In this document: positions 1 through 8,147 of the stretch, one piece after another | How positions within the stretch are numbered: position 1 is the stretch's first letter | Layout of the letters: each line of letters starts with the position of its first letter | From: Limiplasma sp031549415 | GTDB taxonomy: Bacteria > Bacillota > Clostridia > Christensenellales > Aristaeellaceae | Length of the DNA stretch: 64,000 nt | Assembly: GCA_031549415.1 (NCBI GenBank) | Contig: JAVBPU010000022.1 | Location: 1-64,000, forward strand | Direction of reading: 5' to 3' | Position numbers and translations under genes: made by a program | The notes under the pieces: generated by a model | Told to the model about the DNA's origin: nothing | The model's database searches: none | Seen by the model: only the letters and a program-made list of their open reading frames with translations

Positions 1-192
1 AGCCCAGTCTTTGCGGATCTTTTCCCCCGGCGCGTTGCCTCGTCCGGTCAGCATAGCACCACTATGCCTCCCTTCCTCGGCTGAGCGCCAGGGAAAAATC
101 TCTCGCATATCCTGTGGCTACGTTTTCGGAATTTGCTCTAAGTTTCCGCAACACATCGGCAGGCCGTGCTTGCGGAGAATGGAGAAATACCC
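1..192. other. Upstream region of wecB, no gene seen
   Basis: No convincing reading frame or RNA gene was found here. A short hairpin (arms GCATAG and CTATGC, 51-56 and 62-67) is the only clear structure. The last 12 bases hold a GGAG ribosome binding site for wecB. The stretch may be the end of a longer intergenic region that starts outside the window. Confidence 0.4.
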
Positions 193-1296
193 ATGAAGAA
201 GGTTATGCTTGTTTTTGGCACGCGGCCAGAGGCAATCAAAATGTGCCCTTTGGTCCATGTGCTGAAAAGTCGACCCGAATTTGAGACCGTGGTTTGCGTT
301 TCGGGGCAGCACCGGCAAATGCTGGATCAAATTCTGACTTGTTTTCAGGTGGAACCCCAGTATGATCTCAGCATCATGCAGGAGAACCAAACCCTTTTTG
401 ACGTGACCGTCAACATTTTGCAAAGACTGCGCCATATTTTGGAGACTGAAAAGCCGGACGTGGTGCTGGTGCATGGCGATACGTCCACGGCCTTTGTGAC
501 CGCGCTGGCCTGCTTTTACCTGAGTATTCCCGTGGGCCATGTGGAAGCGGGGCTTCGCACCTACAATTTGCACTCGCCCTTTCCGGAGGAGTTCAACCGC
601 CAAGCGGTGGACCTGATCGCCCGGTTTTATTTTGCCCCCACGGTGATGAGCCAGGAAAACCTGCTGCGGGAAGGCAAGCCCAGCCGCAACATCTTTGTGA
701 CCGGCAATACGGTGATTGACGCCCTGGCCACCACCGTGCGCAGGGACTACCAGCATCCGGACATTGCATGGGCCAAGGGCAGCCGGCTGATTTTGCTGAC
801 GGCCCACCGCCGGGAAAACCTGGGAGAGCCGATGCGCCATATGTTTACGGCCATTCGCCGTATCGTGGAGGATGACCCGGCGGTGAAGGTGATCTACCCC
901 ATGCATTTGAACCCCCTGGTGCGGGAGATGGCTGCCCAGTGCTTCGGGGGCCAGGACCGCATCCGGATGGTGGAACCCATGGATGTGCTGGACTTCCACA
1001 ACATCATGGCCCGGGCGTTTCTGATTTTGACCGACAGCGGCGGCATCCAGGAGGAGGCCCCCTCCCTGGGCAAGCCGGTGCTGGTGATGCGGGACACCAC
1101 AGAGCGCCCGGAAGGGGTGGAGGCGGGAACCTTGCAGCTGGTGGGCACCCAGGAGAAGGCGATTTATGACGCCATCTGGCGGCTGTTGCACGACCCTGCC
1201 GCCTACCAGGAGATGGAGCGGGCCAACAACCCCTACGGGGATGGCAATGCCAGCCAGTACATCGCGGATATTTTGCAGATGGAGCTGCAGGCCTAG
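193..1296 (+). CDS. wecB: UDP-N-acetylglucosamine 2-epimerase (non-hydrolysing)
   Basis: Interconverts UDP-GlcNAc and UDP-ManNAc in the cytoplasm, supplying ManNAc for cell-wall teichoic acids or surface polysaccharide. The 367-residue product has the family length. It opens with the nucleotide-binding GTRPEAIKMCPLV motif, carries HVEAGLRT near residue 117 and ends its active region with TDSGGIQEEAPSLGKP and RPEGVEAGT. The ATG at 193 is preceded by GGAG at a normal distance; the frame is open for nine more codons upstream, but those lack a ribosome binding site. It stands alone in this window and is followed by a long palindrome, so its partners, if any, lie upstream of position 1. Function is secure from motifs; the polymer it serves is unknown. 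Confidence 0.95.
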   Translation: MKKVMLVFGTRPEAIKMCPLVHVLKSRPEFETVVCVSGQHRQMLDQILTCFQVEPQYDLSIMQENQTLFDVTVNILQRLRHILETEKPDVVLVHGDTSTAFVTALACFYLSIPVGHVEAGLRTYNLHSPFPEEFNRQAVDLIARFYFAPTVMSQENLLREGKPSRNIFVTGNTVIDALATTVRRDYQHPDIAWAKGSRLILLTAHRRENLGEPMRHMFTAIRRIVEDDPAVKVIYPMHLNPLVREMAAQCFGGQDRIRMVEPMDVLDFHNIMARAFLILTDSGGIQEEAPSLGKPVLVMRDTTERPEGVEAGTLQLVGTQEKAIYDAIWRLLHDPAAYQEMERANNPYGDGNASQYIADILQMELQA

Positions 1297-1300
1297 GGCT

Positions 1301-1330
1301 TCAACAAAGTGGGCGCGCCCACTTTGTTGA
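1301..1330. terminator. 30-bp perfect palindrome after wecB
   Basis: A perfect inverted repeat (half-site TCAACAAAGTGGGCG) begins four bases after the wecB stop codon. It could fold into a strong hairpin and end wecB transcription. A clear U-tract is missing, so it may instead protect the 3' end. Its core AAGTGGGCG/CGCCCACTT recurs in the terminator at 13311-13351. Confidence 0.6.
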
Positions 1331-1384
1331 GTTTACGGGAATTGTTTCCGCTCACGCGGAAACGCCCCGCCCGCCCGGCAAAAC

Positions 1385-1580
1385 ACGGAGGGAAGCGTGT
1401 GCCCAGTGGGCACTGCTACCGAAGGTGGCAAGCGACCCGAAGTGGGAAGGTTGACAAGCATTGGGAGCGGCAGCGACCAAGGCGACGATCAACCTGAACC
1501 CGGGCGATACGATTTCTATCGGAGGGGAGACCCCTCCGATACCACCCTCGGGGCAGGCAGTTTCTTGTCCGCTTTTTTGT
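1385..1580 (+). ncRNA. Candidate structured non-coding RNA
   Basis: No open frame with a ribosome binding site fits this stretch, yet it is dense in nested complementarity. Seen hairpins: GTGCCC/GGGCAC (1399-1404, 1408-1413); TGCTACC/GGTGGCA closed by GAA (1414-1420, 1424-1430); a longer-range pair GGTTGA/TCAACC (1449-1454, 1489-1494) enclosing a purine-rich segment; and an 11-bp perfect hairpin (1517-1541). A weak stem followed by six T (1573-1578) could be its terminator. SRP RNA, tmRNA and RNase P signature sequences were looked for by eye and not found. The layout recalls orphan Firmicute RNAs such as raiA-type RNAs, but this identity is only a guess. Confidence 0.4.
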
Positions 1581-1664
1581 AAGGCATGGATGCAGAATGG
1601 CTTTGTGCGTGTTCGGGAAGGACTTGGCCATATCCCCTGAGACGGGTCTTTGTAGACAATCCAT

Positions 1665-1737
1665 CTGACGGCGGCACGCCGTCAGAAAAGGGTCCAGGGC
1701 AAAGCCCTGGGCGGGGTTGTAGGGGCGCAGCCCCTAC
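1665..1737 (-). repeat. Gene-end repeat cassette, copy A (three hairpins)
   Basis: Three hairpins in a row: CTGACGGC/GCCGTCAG (1665-1685), CCAGGGC-AAA-GCCCTGG (1694-1710) and GTAGGGGC-GCA-GCCCCTAC (1719-1737). The last two are shared with copies near 17.6 kb and 41.5 kb. Read on the minus strand it follows the stop codon at 1760, after a short G-rich spacer. It is probably a dispersed 3'-end element acting as a terminator or stabiliser. Confidence 0.75.
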
Positions 1738-1759
1738 CGTTCCCCCGTCTCCCGTCCCC

Positions 1760-2122
1760 TTACCCCCGCCCCCTGCGCATCACCGCCAGCACCGCCGCGG
1801 AGAGGCCGCACCAGCAGGCGGTGTAGGCCAGGCAGATTTGCCCGTGCAGGTTCAGGGGCATGCGCCGGTAATCCCAAATGTGAAAGCGGCGGTTCATCAG
1901 CCGCCCGATGGCATATTCCAGGCCCGTCAGCATCAGGCCGCCCCGCAGAGCCGCCCGCCAAAGGGGGCGTTTTTTTTGGGTGCGGTGGGTGTGGCGTAGC
2001 AGCAGCAGGCCCAGGCCCCCGGCCAGGGCCATGGCTGGGTGGCTGCGGCCCCGGTAGCAAATTTCCAGCAGGGGGTATCCCAGCCCGCCCAGCAGCAGGT
2101 CCTTTTTCCATTGGCGCGACAT
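1760..2122 (-). CDS. Small membrane protein of the CmpB (putative ABC-transporter type IV) family
   Basis: A 120-residue, largely hydrophobic protein with about four predicted membrane segments. The segment RFHIWDYRRMPLNLHGQICL near the C-terminal half matches the conserved region of the CmpB / DUF1113 family (WDY..MPLN..GQICL), whose function is unknown despite the ABC-permease name. The ATG at 2122 was chosen because AGGAGG lies 8 bases upstream; the frame extends to 2200 without a second site. The gene stands alone, divergent from pyrC, and its stop codon is directly followed by the repeat cassette at 1665-1737. Membership is moderately sure; a biochemical role cannot be given. Confidence 0.7.
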   Translation of the reverse strand: MSRQWKKDLLLGGLGYPLLEICYRGRSHPAMALAGGLGLLLLRHTHRTQKKRPLWRAALRGGLMLTGLEYAIGRLMNRRFHIWDYRRMPLNLHGQICLAYTACWCGLSAAVLAVMRRGRG

Positions 2123-2235
2123 GGCAGACGCCTCCTGTTCTTTGTGGTAGAAATAGCTTGCGCAACTGGGGCCACTATATACAGTACCAGAAACTGCCAA
2201 TCAAAACTTTTTTATCTAAATCTAGCTGTTACCTC

Positions 2236-2267
2236 TTGACAAGGGAGCAGTTTTCGGGCAATATACT
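2236..2267 (+). promoter_or_regulatory. Promoter of the pyr operon
   Basis: A perfect -35 box TTGACA (2236-2241) is followed by CAATAT at 17 bases (2259-2264) or TATACT at 20 bases (2262-2267). The leader to the pyrC start is only about 45 bases, so there is no room for a classical PyrR attenuator. Confidence 0.65.
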
Positions 2268-2315
2268 TTCTTGAGCGCAAGCGCCCTTGGGGCGACAGCG
2301 GAAGGAGGGCCTCCC

Positions 2316-3584
2316 TTGCAACGTTTGTTCGCGGATGGAATCCTGTATCGAAAAGGACGGCTTTTCCGGGGCGATGTGGCAGTTTCCGGAGGCCGGATCG
2401 TTCTTCCTTCCTCCTTGAAGCCTTCGGACGGAATTTCTATTTTCCCCTTGCATGGTCAGTTGCTGATTCCCGGTCTTGTGGATGTACACGTACATCTTCG
2501 AGAGCCGGGTTTTTCTTATAAAGAGACTGTTTTTACCGGCAGCCGGGCCGGGGCCCGGGGCGGCTACGCGGCCCTGTGCGCCATGCCCAACGTACACCCC
2601 GCGCCGGACTGCCTGGCCCATGTGCAGGCCCAGCAGGCCATCATCGACCGGGACGCGGCGGTGCGGGTGTACCCCTATGGGTCCATCACCCTGGGGCAAA
2701 AGGGGGAGGGGGAGCTGGTGGATTTTGCGGCCCTGGCGCCCTTCGTCATCGGCTTCTCGGACGATGGCCGGGGCGTGCAGGCAGAGGATACCATGCGGGA
2801 GGCCATGCGGCGGGTGAAGCAGGCGGGAGGCCTTTTGGTCGCCCATTGCGAGGACAACGCCCTGCTGCGGGGCGGATACGTCCACGGGGGGGCCTATGCC
2901 CAGGCCCACGGGCACCCTGGCATTTGCAGCGAAAGCGAATGGCGGCAGGTGGAGCGGGACTTGCGGCTGGTGCGGGAGACTGGCTGCCGCTACCATGTGT
3001 GCCATGTGTCCACCAAGGAGAGCGTGGCGCTGCTGCGCCAGGCCAAGAAGGAAGGGCTGGACGTCAGCTGCGAAACCGCGCCTCATTACCTGCTGCTGCA
3101 CGAGGGCCTGTTGCAGGAGGATGGCCGCTGGAAGATGAACCCGCCCCTCCGGGAGGAGGCGGACCGGGACGCGCTGCTGGATGGGCTTTTGGATGGCACC
3201 ATTGACATCATCGCCACGGACCACGCCCCCCATAGCCCGGAGGAAAAGGCCAAGGGCCTGGCGGGCAGCGCCTTTGGCGTGGTGGGGCTGGAATGTGCCT
3301 TTGCGGTGTGCTATACCGGGCTGGTAAAAGCGGGTCTGGTGCCGCTTTCCCGGCTGCTGGAAGCCATGGCGGACGCGCCCCGCAGGCGCTTTGGCCTGCC
3401 GGAGGTAAGCCTTGGCGAGGGCCAGAGCGCAGACGTGGCGGTGTTCGACTTGGACCAGGAAACCACGGTAGACCCGGGGGCCTTTGTTTCCTTGGGCCGG
3501 GCCACGCCCTTTGCGGGCCAGCGGGTATGGGGCCGGTGCACTATGACCTTAGTGGAAGGGGAAGTGGCATGGCAGAGAGTGTGA
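2316..3584 (+). CDS. pyrC: Dihydroorotase
   Basis: Catalyses the third step of UMP synthesis, cyclising carbamoyl-aspartate to dihydroorotate. The 422-residue amidohydrolase is the type I (long) form: metal ligands in DVHVHLREPG near residue 57, further metal-site His residues in VAHCED and CHVS, and the catalytic Asp in ATDHAPH. The start chosen is TTG at 2316, with AAGGAGGG six bases before it; an in-frame TTG at 2271 lacks such a site. It is the first gene of a seven-gene operon and overlaps pyrK by 16 bases, indicating coupled translation. The weak start codon in a strong ribosome-binding context may set expression. Confidence 0.95.
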   Translation: MQRLFADGILYRKGRLFRGDVAVSGGRIVLPSSLKPSDGISIFPLHGQLLIPGLVDVHVHLREPGFSYKETVFTGSRAGARGGYAALCAMPNVHPAPDCLAHVQAQQAIIDRDAAVRVYPYGSITLGQKGEGELVDFAALAPFVIGFSDDGRGVQAEDTMREAMRRVKQAGGLLVAHCEDNALLRGGYVHGGAYAQAHGHPGICSESEWRQVERDLRLVRETGCRYHVCHVSTKESVALLRQAKKEGLDVSCETAPHYLLLHEGLLQEDGRWKMNPPLREEADRDALLDGLLDGTIDIIATDHAPHSPEEKAKGLAGSAFGVVGLECAFAVCYTGLVKAGLVPLSRLLEAMADAPRRRFGLPEVSLGEGQSADVAVFDLDQETTVDPGAFVSLGRATPFAGQRVWGRCTMTLVEGEVAWQRV

Positions 3585-4429
3585 AATGCAGGGTGGAGGG
3601 GAACCAAGCCCTGACGGCGGACGTGTTCCGCATGAGGCTGGCGGGGGACACCCGGGGCATCACCCGGCCTGGGCAGTTTGTGCAAGTGGCCCTGCCGGGG
3701 TTGTACCTGCGCAGGCCCATATCCGTATGCGATTGGCAGCCCGGGGAGCAGGGATGGCTGGAGCTGGTGGTAAAGAAGGTGGGCCGGGGCACCCTGGCCA
3801 TGAGCCAGCTACAGCCGGGCGCGGAGCTGTACCTGCTGGTGGGCCTGGGCAACGGATTTGCCATCGGGGAAGCCAAAACCATCGAGTCCACCGAAACCGC
3901 CGAAACAGCCATCGAATCCGCCGGAACCGCCACCGAATCCGCCGAAACTGCCGAAACAGCCATAGAAAAAGCGGTTCAGGGCCCCCCTCTGCTGGTGGGC
4001 GGCGGGGTGGGCACGCCGCCTTTGTACGGCCTGTGCAAGCGTTTGCTGGCCTGTGGCCTGCGGCCAGAGGTGGCGCTGGGGTTTACCACTGCGGCTGAAG
4101 CCTTTTTGGTGGACGAGTTTGAGGCCCTGGGGGTCTCGGTGACCCTGTGTACCCTGGACGGCTCCGCAGGCATTCGCGGCTTTGTCACCCAGGGGATGGA
4201 GGCGCTGGAAGGCCGGTATGGCTCGGTGTTTGCCTGCGGCCCGGAGCCCATGCTGCGGGCGGTCCACTGCCTGTGCCAGGGTCTGGGCCTCCCCGGCCAG
4301 TACAGCTTTGAGGAGCGGATGGCCTGCGGCTTTGGGGTGTGCATGGGGTGCAGCTGCCAAACGAAGTATGGCAGCAAGCGCATCTGCAAGGACGGCCCGG
4401 TGCTGCGGGGGGAGGAGATTGTATGGTAA
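3569..4429 (+). CDS. pyrK: Dihydroorotate dehydrogenase B, electron-transfer subunit
   Basis: Carries electrons from dihydroorotate (via PyrD) to NAD+ through FAD and a [2Fe-2S] cluster. The 286-residue protein has the ferredoxin-reductase FAD fold (RRPISVCD), the nucleotide motif VGGGVGTPPL, and the C-terminal cluster motif with Cys residues in MACGFGVCMGCSC and RICKDGPV. It is about 30 residues longer than typical PyrK: residues 105-135 are a Thr/Glu/Ala tandem repeat (IESTETAETAIESAGTA, then a near copy) between the FAD and NAD domains. The ATG at 3569 lies inside the end of pyrC and its stop overlaps pyrD by 7 bases. Function is secure; the repeat is probably a tolerated linker expansion. 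Confidence 0.93.
   Translation: MAESVKCRVEGNQALTADVFRMRLAGDTRGITRPGQFVQVALPGLYLRRPISVCDWQPGEQGWLELVVKKVGRGTLAMSQLQPGAELYLLVGLGNGFAIGEAKTIESTETAETAIESAGTATESAETAETAIEKAVQGPPLLVGGGVGTPPLYGLCKRLLACGLRPEVALGFTTAAEAFLVDEFEALGVSVTLCTLDGSAGIRGFVTQGMEALEGRYGSVFACGPEPMLRAVHCLCQGLGLPGQYSFEERMACGFGVCMGCSCQTKYGSKRICKDGPVLRGEEIVW
3881..3973 (+). repeat. In-frame 51-bp tandem repeat inside pyrK
   Basis: Two imperfect copies (3881-3931 and 3932-3973) built from shorter GCCGAAACN-type units encode the Thr/Glu/Ala linker of PyrK. The length is a multiple of three throughout, so expansion or contraction would keep the frame. Confidence 0.8.
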
Positions 4430-5337
4430 GCACCCAGGTGACCCTGTCCGGCTGGACGCTGGACAACCCGGTGATCCCCGCCAGCGGCACCTTTGGCTAT
4501 GGCCAGGAGATGCGGGAGTTCTATGACGTAAACCTGCTGGGCAGCTTTGTAATGAAGGGCGTCACCTGGGAGCCGCGCTTTGGCAACCCCACCCCCCGCA
4601 TTGCCGAATGCACCGGCGGGCTCCTCAACGCCGTGGGTCTGCAAAACCCCGGCGTGCATCAGGTCATCGCCCGGGAGCTGCCGGAGCTGTCCACCTTCTT
4701 TCACAAGCCTGTCATTGCCAACATCAGCGGTTTTTCTGTGGAGGAGTATGTGGAGTGCTGCCGGCTGATGGACGGCCAGCCCCAAGTGGGTCTTATCGAA
4801 GTGAATATCAGCTGCCCCAACGTCCACGGGGGCGGCATGGCCTTTGGCATGCAGCCGGAAAGCGCCGCCCAGGTGACCCGGGCCGTGAAGGCGGTGACGA
4901 AGAAGCCGGTGTATATCAAGCTAAGCCCCAACGCGGCGGACATCGTGGCCGTGGCCAGGGCCTGCCAGGAGGCCGGGGCGGACGGCCTCAGCCTCATCAA
5001 TACGCTGCTGGGCATGCGGATGGATTTGCGCTGCAGGAAGCCCCTGCTGGCGAACCTCATGGGGGGTCTGTCCGGTCCGGCCATCTTCCCGGTGGCGCTG
5101 CGCATGGTGTACCAGGTGGCCAAGGCGGTGCAGGTTCCGTTGATGGGCATGGGCGGCGTGGCCACGGCGGAGGATGTGCTGGAAATGATGCTGGCCGGGG
5201 CCACCGCCGTGCAGGTGGGGGCGCAGACCCTGGTGGACCCCTACGCCTGCCAAAAAATTGTGGAGGAACTGCCCGCCGCCATGGCGCGGTATGGCATCAC
5301 CGATTTGCAAGAAATCATTGGAGGTGCGTGGAAATGA
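4423..5337 (+). CDS. pyrD: Dihydroorotate dehydrogenase B, catalytic subunit
   Basis: Oxidises dihydroorotate to orotate using FMN, and works as a heterotetramer with PyrK. The 304-residue TIM barrel shows the class 1B features: PASGTFGYG at the N-terminus, NISCPNVHGGGMAFG with the catalytic Cys region, KLSPN, and FMN-phosphate motifs GGLSGPAI and GMGGVATAEDV. The ATG at 4423 overlaps the pyrK stop, with a GGGGGAGGAG site inside pyrK. Its own stop overlaps the pyrF start as ATGA. Pairing with pyrK shows that the NAD-linked type B enzyme is used, fitting an anaerobe. Confidence 0.96.
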   Translation: MVSTQVTLSGWTLDNPVIPASGTFGYGQEMREFYDVNLLGSFVMKGVTWEPRFGNPTPRIAECTGGLLNAVGLQNPGVHQVIARELPELSTFFHKPVIANISGFSVEEYVECCRLMDGQPQVGLIEVNISCPNVHGGGMAFGMQPESAAQVTRAVKAVTKKPVYIKLSPNAADIVAVARACQEAGADGLSLINTLLGMRMDLRCRKPLLANLMGGLSGPAIFPVALRMVYQVAKAVQVPLMGMGGVATAEDVLEMMLAGATAVQVGAQTLVDPYACQKIVEELPAAMARYGITDLQEIIGGAWK

Positions 5338-6041
5338 AAGGGCCCAAGGGAGACGTGATCATCGCGCTGGATTTTCCGGACAGCAAGGCAGTGTACGCCT
5401 TTTTGGACCGGTTCCGGGAGAAGAAGCCCTATGTGAAGGTGGGCATGGAGCTGTTTTACGCCGAAGGCCCGCAGATCGTGCGGGAACTGAAAGCCCGGGG
5501 GCATCAAATCTTTCTGGATTTGAAGCTGCACGACATCCCCAATACCGTGAAAAGCGCCATGCGCGCCCTGGCCCGCTTGGAGGTGGACATGGCCAACCTG
5601 CACGCCGCGGGCACCATGGACATGATGAAGGCCGCCCTGGAAGGGCTCACCCGGCCCGATGGCTCCCGGCCCCTGCTGCTGGCCGTGACCCAGCTGACCT
5701 CCACCAGCGAGGAGAGGATGCAACGGGAGCTGCTCATCGGGGCCAGCATGGTGGATACCGTGGCCCGGTATGCCCAGAATGCGAAGGAGGCCGGGCTGGA
5801 CGGGGTGGTTTGCTCGCCCCTGGAAGCCAGGCTGGTGAAGGACGCCTGTGGCGAAGCCTTCCAAACCGTGACCCCGGGCATCCGCTTTGCGGAGGCGGCA
5901 GCGGACGACCAGGCCCGGGTGATGACCCCGGAAAAGGCCCGGCTGGGCGGCAGCGACTACATTGTGGTGGGCCGGCCCATCACCCAGGCCCAGGACCCGG
6001 TGGCCCAGTACAACCGCTGCGTGACAGAATTTCTGGGCTAA
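5334..6041 (+). CDS. pyrF: Orotidine-5'-phosphate decarboxylase
   Basis: Final step of UMP synthesis. The 235-residue barrel has IIALDF at the N-terminus and the catalytic DLKLHDIPNTV motif (Asp-Lys-x-x-Asp) at about residue 62, then TPGIR and VVGRPIT phosphate-binding motifs at the C-terminus. Length is typical of the bacterial group 1 enzyme. The start codon overlaps the pyrD stop (ATGA), so translation is coupled. It is followed 25 bases later by pyrE. Confidence 0.96.
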   Translation: MKGPKGDVIIALDFPDSKAVYAFLDRFREKKPYVKVGMELFYAEGPQIVRELKARGHQIFLDLKLHDIPNTVKSAMRALARLEVDMANLHAAGTMDMMKAALEGLTRPDGSRPLLLAVTQLTSTSEERMQRELLIGASMVDTVARYAQNAKEAGLDGVVCSPLEARLVKDACGEAFQTVTPGIRFAEAAADDQARVMTPEKARLGGSDYIVVGRPITQAQDPVAQYNRCVTEFLG

Positions 6042-6066
6042 CACCCCATCAAAAGGAGGAGACCCC

Positions 6067-6699
6067 ATGGAACAAGAGATTGCCAAGGCGCTGCTATCCA
6101 TCGGCGCGGTGTTTCTGCGGCCCCAGGAGCCTTTCACCTGGGCCAGCGGCATCAAAAGCCCCATCTATTGCGACAACCGCCTCACCCTCACCGCGCCGGA
6201 GGTGCGCACCCAGGTGGAAACCGGCCTGATGGACGTGGTGAAGCGGGAGTACCCGGACTGCGAAGCGCTGATGGGCACCAGCACCGCGGGCATTGCCCAT
6301 GCCGCCATTGTGGCCCATTTGATGAACCTGCCCATGGGCTATGTGCGCTCTGGGGCCAAGGATCATGGCCGGGCCAACCAAATTGAAGGCAAGCTGGAAA
6401 AGGGCCAGAAAGTGGTGGTGATCGAGGACCTCATTTCCACCGGGGGCAGCGTCATCGAGGTGGTGCAGGCCCTGCGGGAGCATGGGGCGCAGGTGCTGGG
6501 CATTGCCAGCATCTTCACCTATGGCATGGGAAAGGGGCTGGACAGGCTGGCCCAGGCCCAGGTGAAAAACGTGAGCCTGTGCGGCTTTGACACACTGGTG
6601 GAGGTGGCCGCCCAGGCCGGGTATATTAAGCCTGGCCAGGTGGCTGGGCTGCTCCGCTTCCGGGACAACCCCGGCGATGAAAGCTGGAGGACCGTCTAA
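6067..6699 (+). CDS. pyrE: Orotate phosphoribosyltransferase
   Basis: Joins orotate and PRPP to give OMP, the substrate of PyrF. The 210-residue protein has the substrate loop TWASGIKSPIYCDNR at about residue 24, the KDHG-type catalytic loop (AKDHGRANQIEG) and the PRPP motif VVVIEDLISTGGSV. AAGGAGG precedes the ATG. It sits between pyrF and pyrB in the operon with short gaps on both sides. Confidence 0.96.
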   Translation: MEQEIAKALLSIGAVFLRPQEPFTWASGIKSPIYCDNRLTLTAPEVRTQVETGLMDVVKREYPDCEALMGTSTAGIAHAAIVAHLMNLPMGYVRSGAKDHGRANQIEGKLEKGQKVVVIEDLISTGGSVIEVVQALREHGAQVLGIASIFTYGMGKGLDRLAQAQVKNVSLCGFDTLVEVAAQAGYIKPGQVAGLLRFRDNPGDESWRTV

Positions 6700-6717
6700 T
6701 ACATAGGAGGGATGCTT

Positions 6718-7632
6718 ATGCGGCATTTGTTGGATATCGTGGACCTTTCCACCCAGGAGATCGAAGCATTGCTGGACGTGGCGGACGACATCATCGCGAA
6801 CCCGGAAAAGTACCAGAGCAAAATGGCCCACAAAAAGCTGGCCACCCTGTTTTTTGAGCCCAGCACCCGCACCCGGCTGTCCTTTGAGGCGGCCATGATG
6901 GAGCTGGGGGGGAACGTGCTGGGCTTTTCCTCGGCGGACAGCAGCTCCGCCGCCAAGGGCGAAAGCGTGGGGGATACCATCCGCACCGTGGGCTGCTACG
7001 CGGACATCATCGCCATGCGCCACCCCAAGGAGGGTGCGCCCACGGTGGCGGCCCAGGTGTCCACGGTGCCCATCATCAACGCTGGGGACGGCGGCCACAA
7101 CCACCCCACCCAAACCCTGACGGACCTGCTGACCATCCGGCGGGAAAAGGGGCGGCTGAACCAACTGGTGGTGGGCCTGTGCGGGGACTTGCAGTTTGGC
7201 CGCACAGTGCATAGCCTGATGAGCGCCATGGCCCGCTACCAGGACATCCGCTTCGTGCTGATTTCGCCCAATGAGCTGCGCATCCCGGATTATCTGCGGG
7301 AGAGCATGCAAAAGGCGGGGGTGCCCTATGCCGAGGTGGAAAAGCTGGAGGAGGTCATGGACACCCTGGACATTCTGTACATGACCCGGGTGCAAAAGGA
7401 GCGCTTCTTTAACGAAGCGGACTATGTGCGCCTGAAGGACAGCTACATCCTGGACCCGGAAAAGCTGCAAAAGGCGAAGAAAGACCTATGCGTCCTGCAT
7501 CCTCTGCCCCGGGTGAACGAGATTAGCCGGGCTGTGGACCACGACCCCCGGGCCGCCTATTTCCGCCAGGCGCTCTGCGGCAAGTTTGTGCGCATGGCCC
7601 TCATTTTGAAACTGATGGAGGAGAAGGCATGA
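6718..7632 (+). CDS. pyrB: Aspartate carbamoyltransferase, catalytic chain
   Basis: Condenses carbamoyl phosphate and aspartate, the committed step of the pathway. The 304-residue protein has the carbamoyl-phosphate motif FEPSTRTRLSFE near residue 45, the mobile-loop segment with Ser and Lys (SSAAKGES), and HPLPRVNEI near the C-terminus. Two in-frame ATGs exist at 6712 and 6718; AGGAGG ends one base before the first, so 6718 is the better start. The stop codon overlaps pyrI (ATGA), which supports a class B holoenzyme with regulatory chains. Confidence 0.95.
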   Translation: MRHLLDIVDLSTQEIEALLDVADDIIANPEKYQSKMAHKKLATLFFEPSTRTRLSFEAAMMELGGNVLGFSSADSSSAAKGESVGDTIRTVGCYADIIAMRHPKEGAPTVAAQVSTVPIINAGDGGHNHPTQTLTDLLTIRREKGRLNQLVVGLCGDLQFGRTVHSLMSAMARYQDIRFVLISPNELRIPDYLRESMQKAGVPYAEVEKLEEVMDTLDILYMTRVQKERFFNEADYVRLKDSYILDPEKLQKAKKDLCVLHPLPRVNEISRAVDHDPRAAYFRQALCGKFVRMALILKLMEEKA

Positions 7633-8054
7633 ACATTGACAGCATTCAAAACGGCTACGTGATCGACCATATTTCCGCCGGGCGCAGCATGGAAGTCTAC
7701 CGCTACCTGGGCCTGGACAGCCTGGACTGCTCCGTGGCCATCATCAAAAACGCAAAATCCGGGCGCATGGGCAAGAAGGACATCCTCAAGATCGACGAGG
7801 AGATTCCCATCAATCTGGACATGCTGGGCTACATTGACCCCGGCATCACCGTGAACGTCATTCGCAGCGGCCAGCGGGTGGAAAAGCGCAGCCTGCAACT
7901 GCCTGCCAAAGTGGTGAATGTGATGCGCTGCAAAAACCCCCGCTGCATCACCCAGACGGAGCAGGAAGTGGACCAGATCTTCTTCCTGGCGGACCCGGAG
8001 CGGCGGGTGTACCGCTGCCACTATTGCGAGACCGCCCTTGTTGGGAAGGGGTAA
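7629..8054 (+). CDS. pyrI: Aspartate carbamoyltransferase, regulatory chain
   Basis: Allosteric subunit that binds nucleotides and, through a zinc site, holds catalytic trimers together. The 141-residue protein has the N-terminal nucleotide-binding domain and a C-terminal zinc domain with Cys residues in CKNPRCI and CHYC. Its start overlaps the pyrB stop. This is the last gene of the pyr operon; a 90-base gap and a new promoterless leader separate it from the next gene. The presence of PyrI implies end-product feedback on the enzyme, in line with the absence of a visible pyrR or attenuator here. Confidence 0.95.
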   Translation: MNIDSIQNGYVIDHISAGRSMEVYRYLGLDSLDCSVAIIKNAKSGRMGKKDILKIDEEIPINLDMLGYIDPGITVNVIRSGQRVEKRSLQLPAKVVNVMRCKNPRCITQTEQEVDQIFFLADPERRVYRCHYCETALVGKG

Positions 8055-8147
8055 GCCTCCCCCCGCCTCCTACCAAACGCTAGGTAACACACTTCCACCT
8101 ACAGGAGAATAAGGTGTAGAGGAGTCCTAGTGAAACAGGAGGCAACT

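Noticed and set aside
1385..1580. SRP RNA, RNase P RNA or tmRNA
   Set aside because: Their signature sequences (SRP tetraloop region, RNase P core, ANDENYALAA-type tag frame) were not found, so it is reported only as an unnamed RNA candidate.
2236..2315. PyrR attenuator or riboswitch before pyrC
   Set aside because: The leader is only about 45 bases and lacks an anti-terminator/terminator pair or PyrR-loop sequence; only small GC-rich hairpins are seen.
6094..7470. 458-codon minus-strand frame opposite pyrE/pyrB
   Set aside because: Antisense shadow with skewed composition; both plus-strand enzymes are intact.
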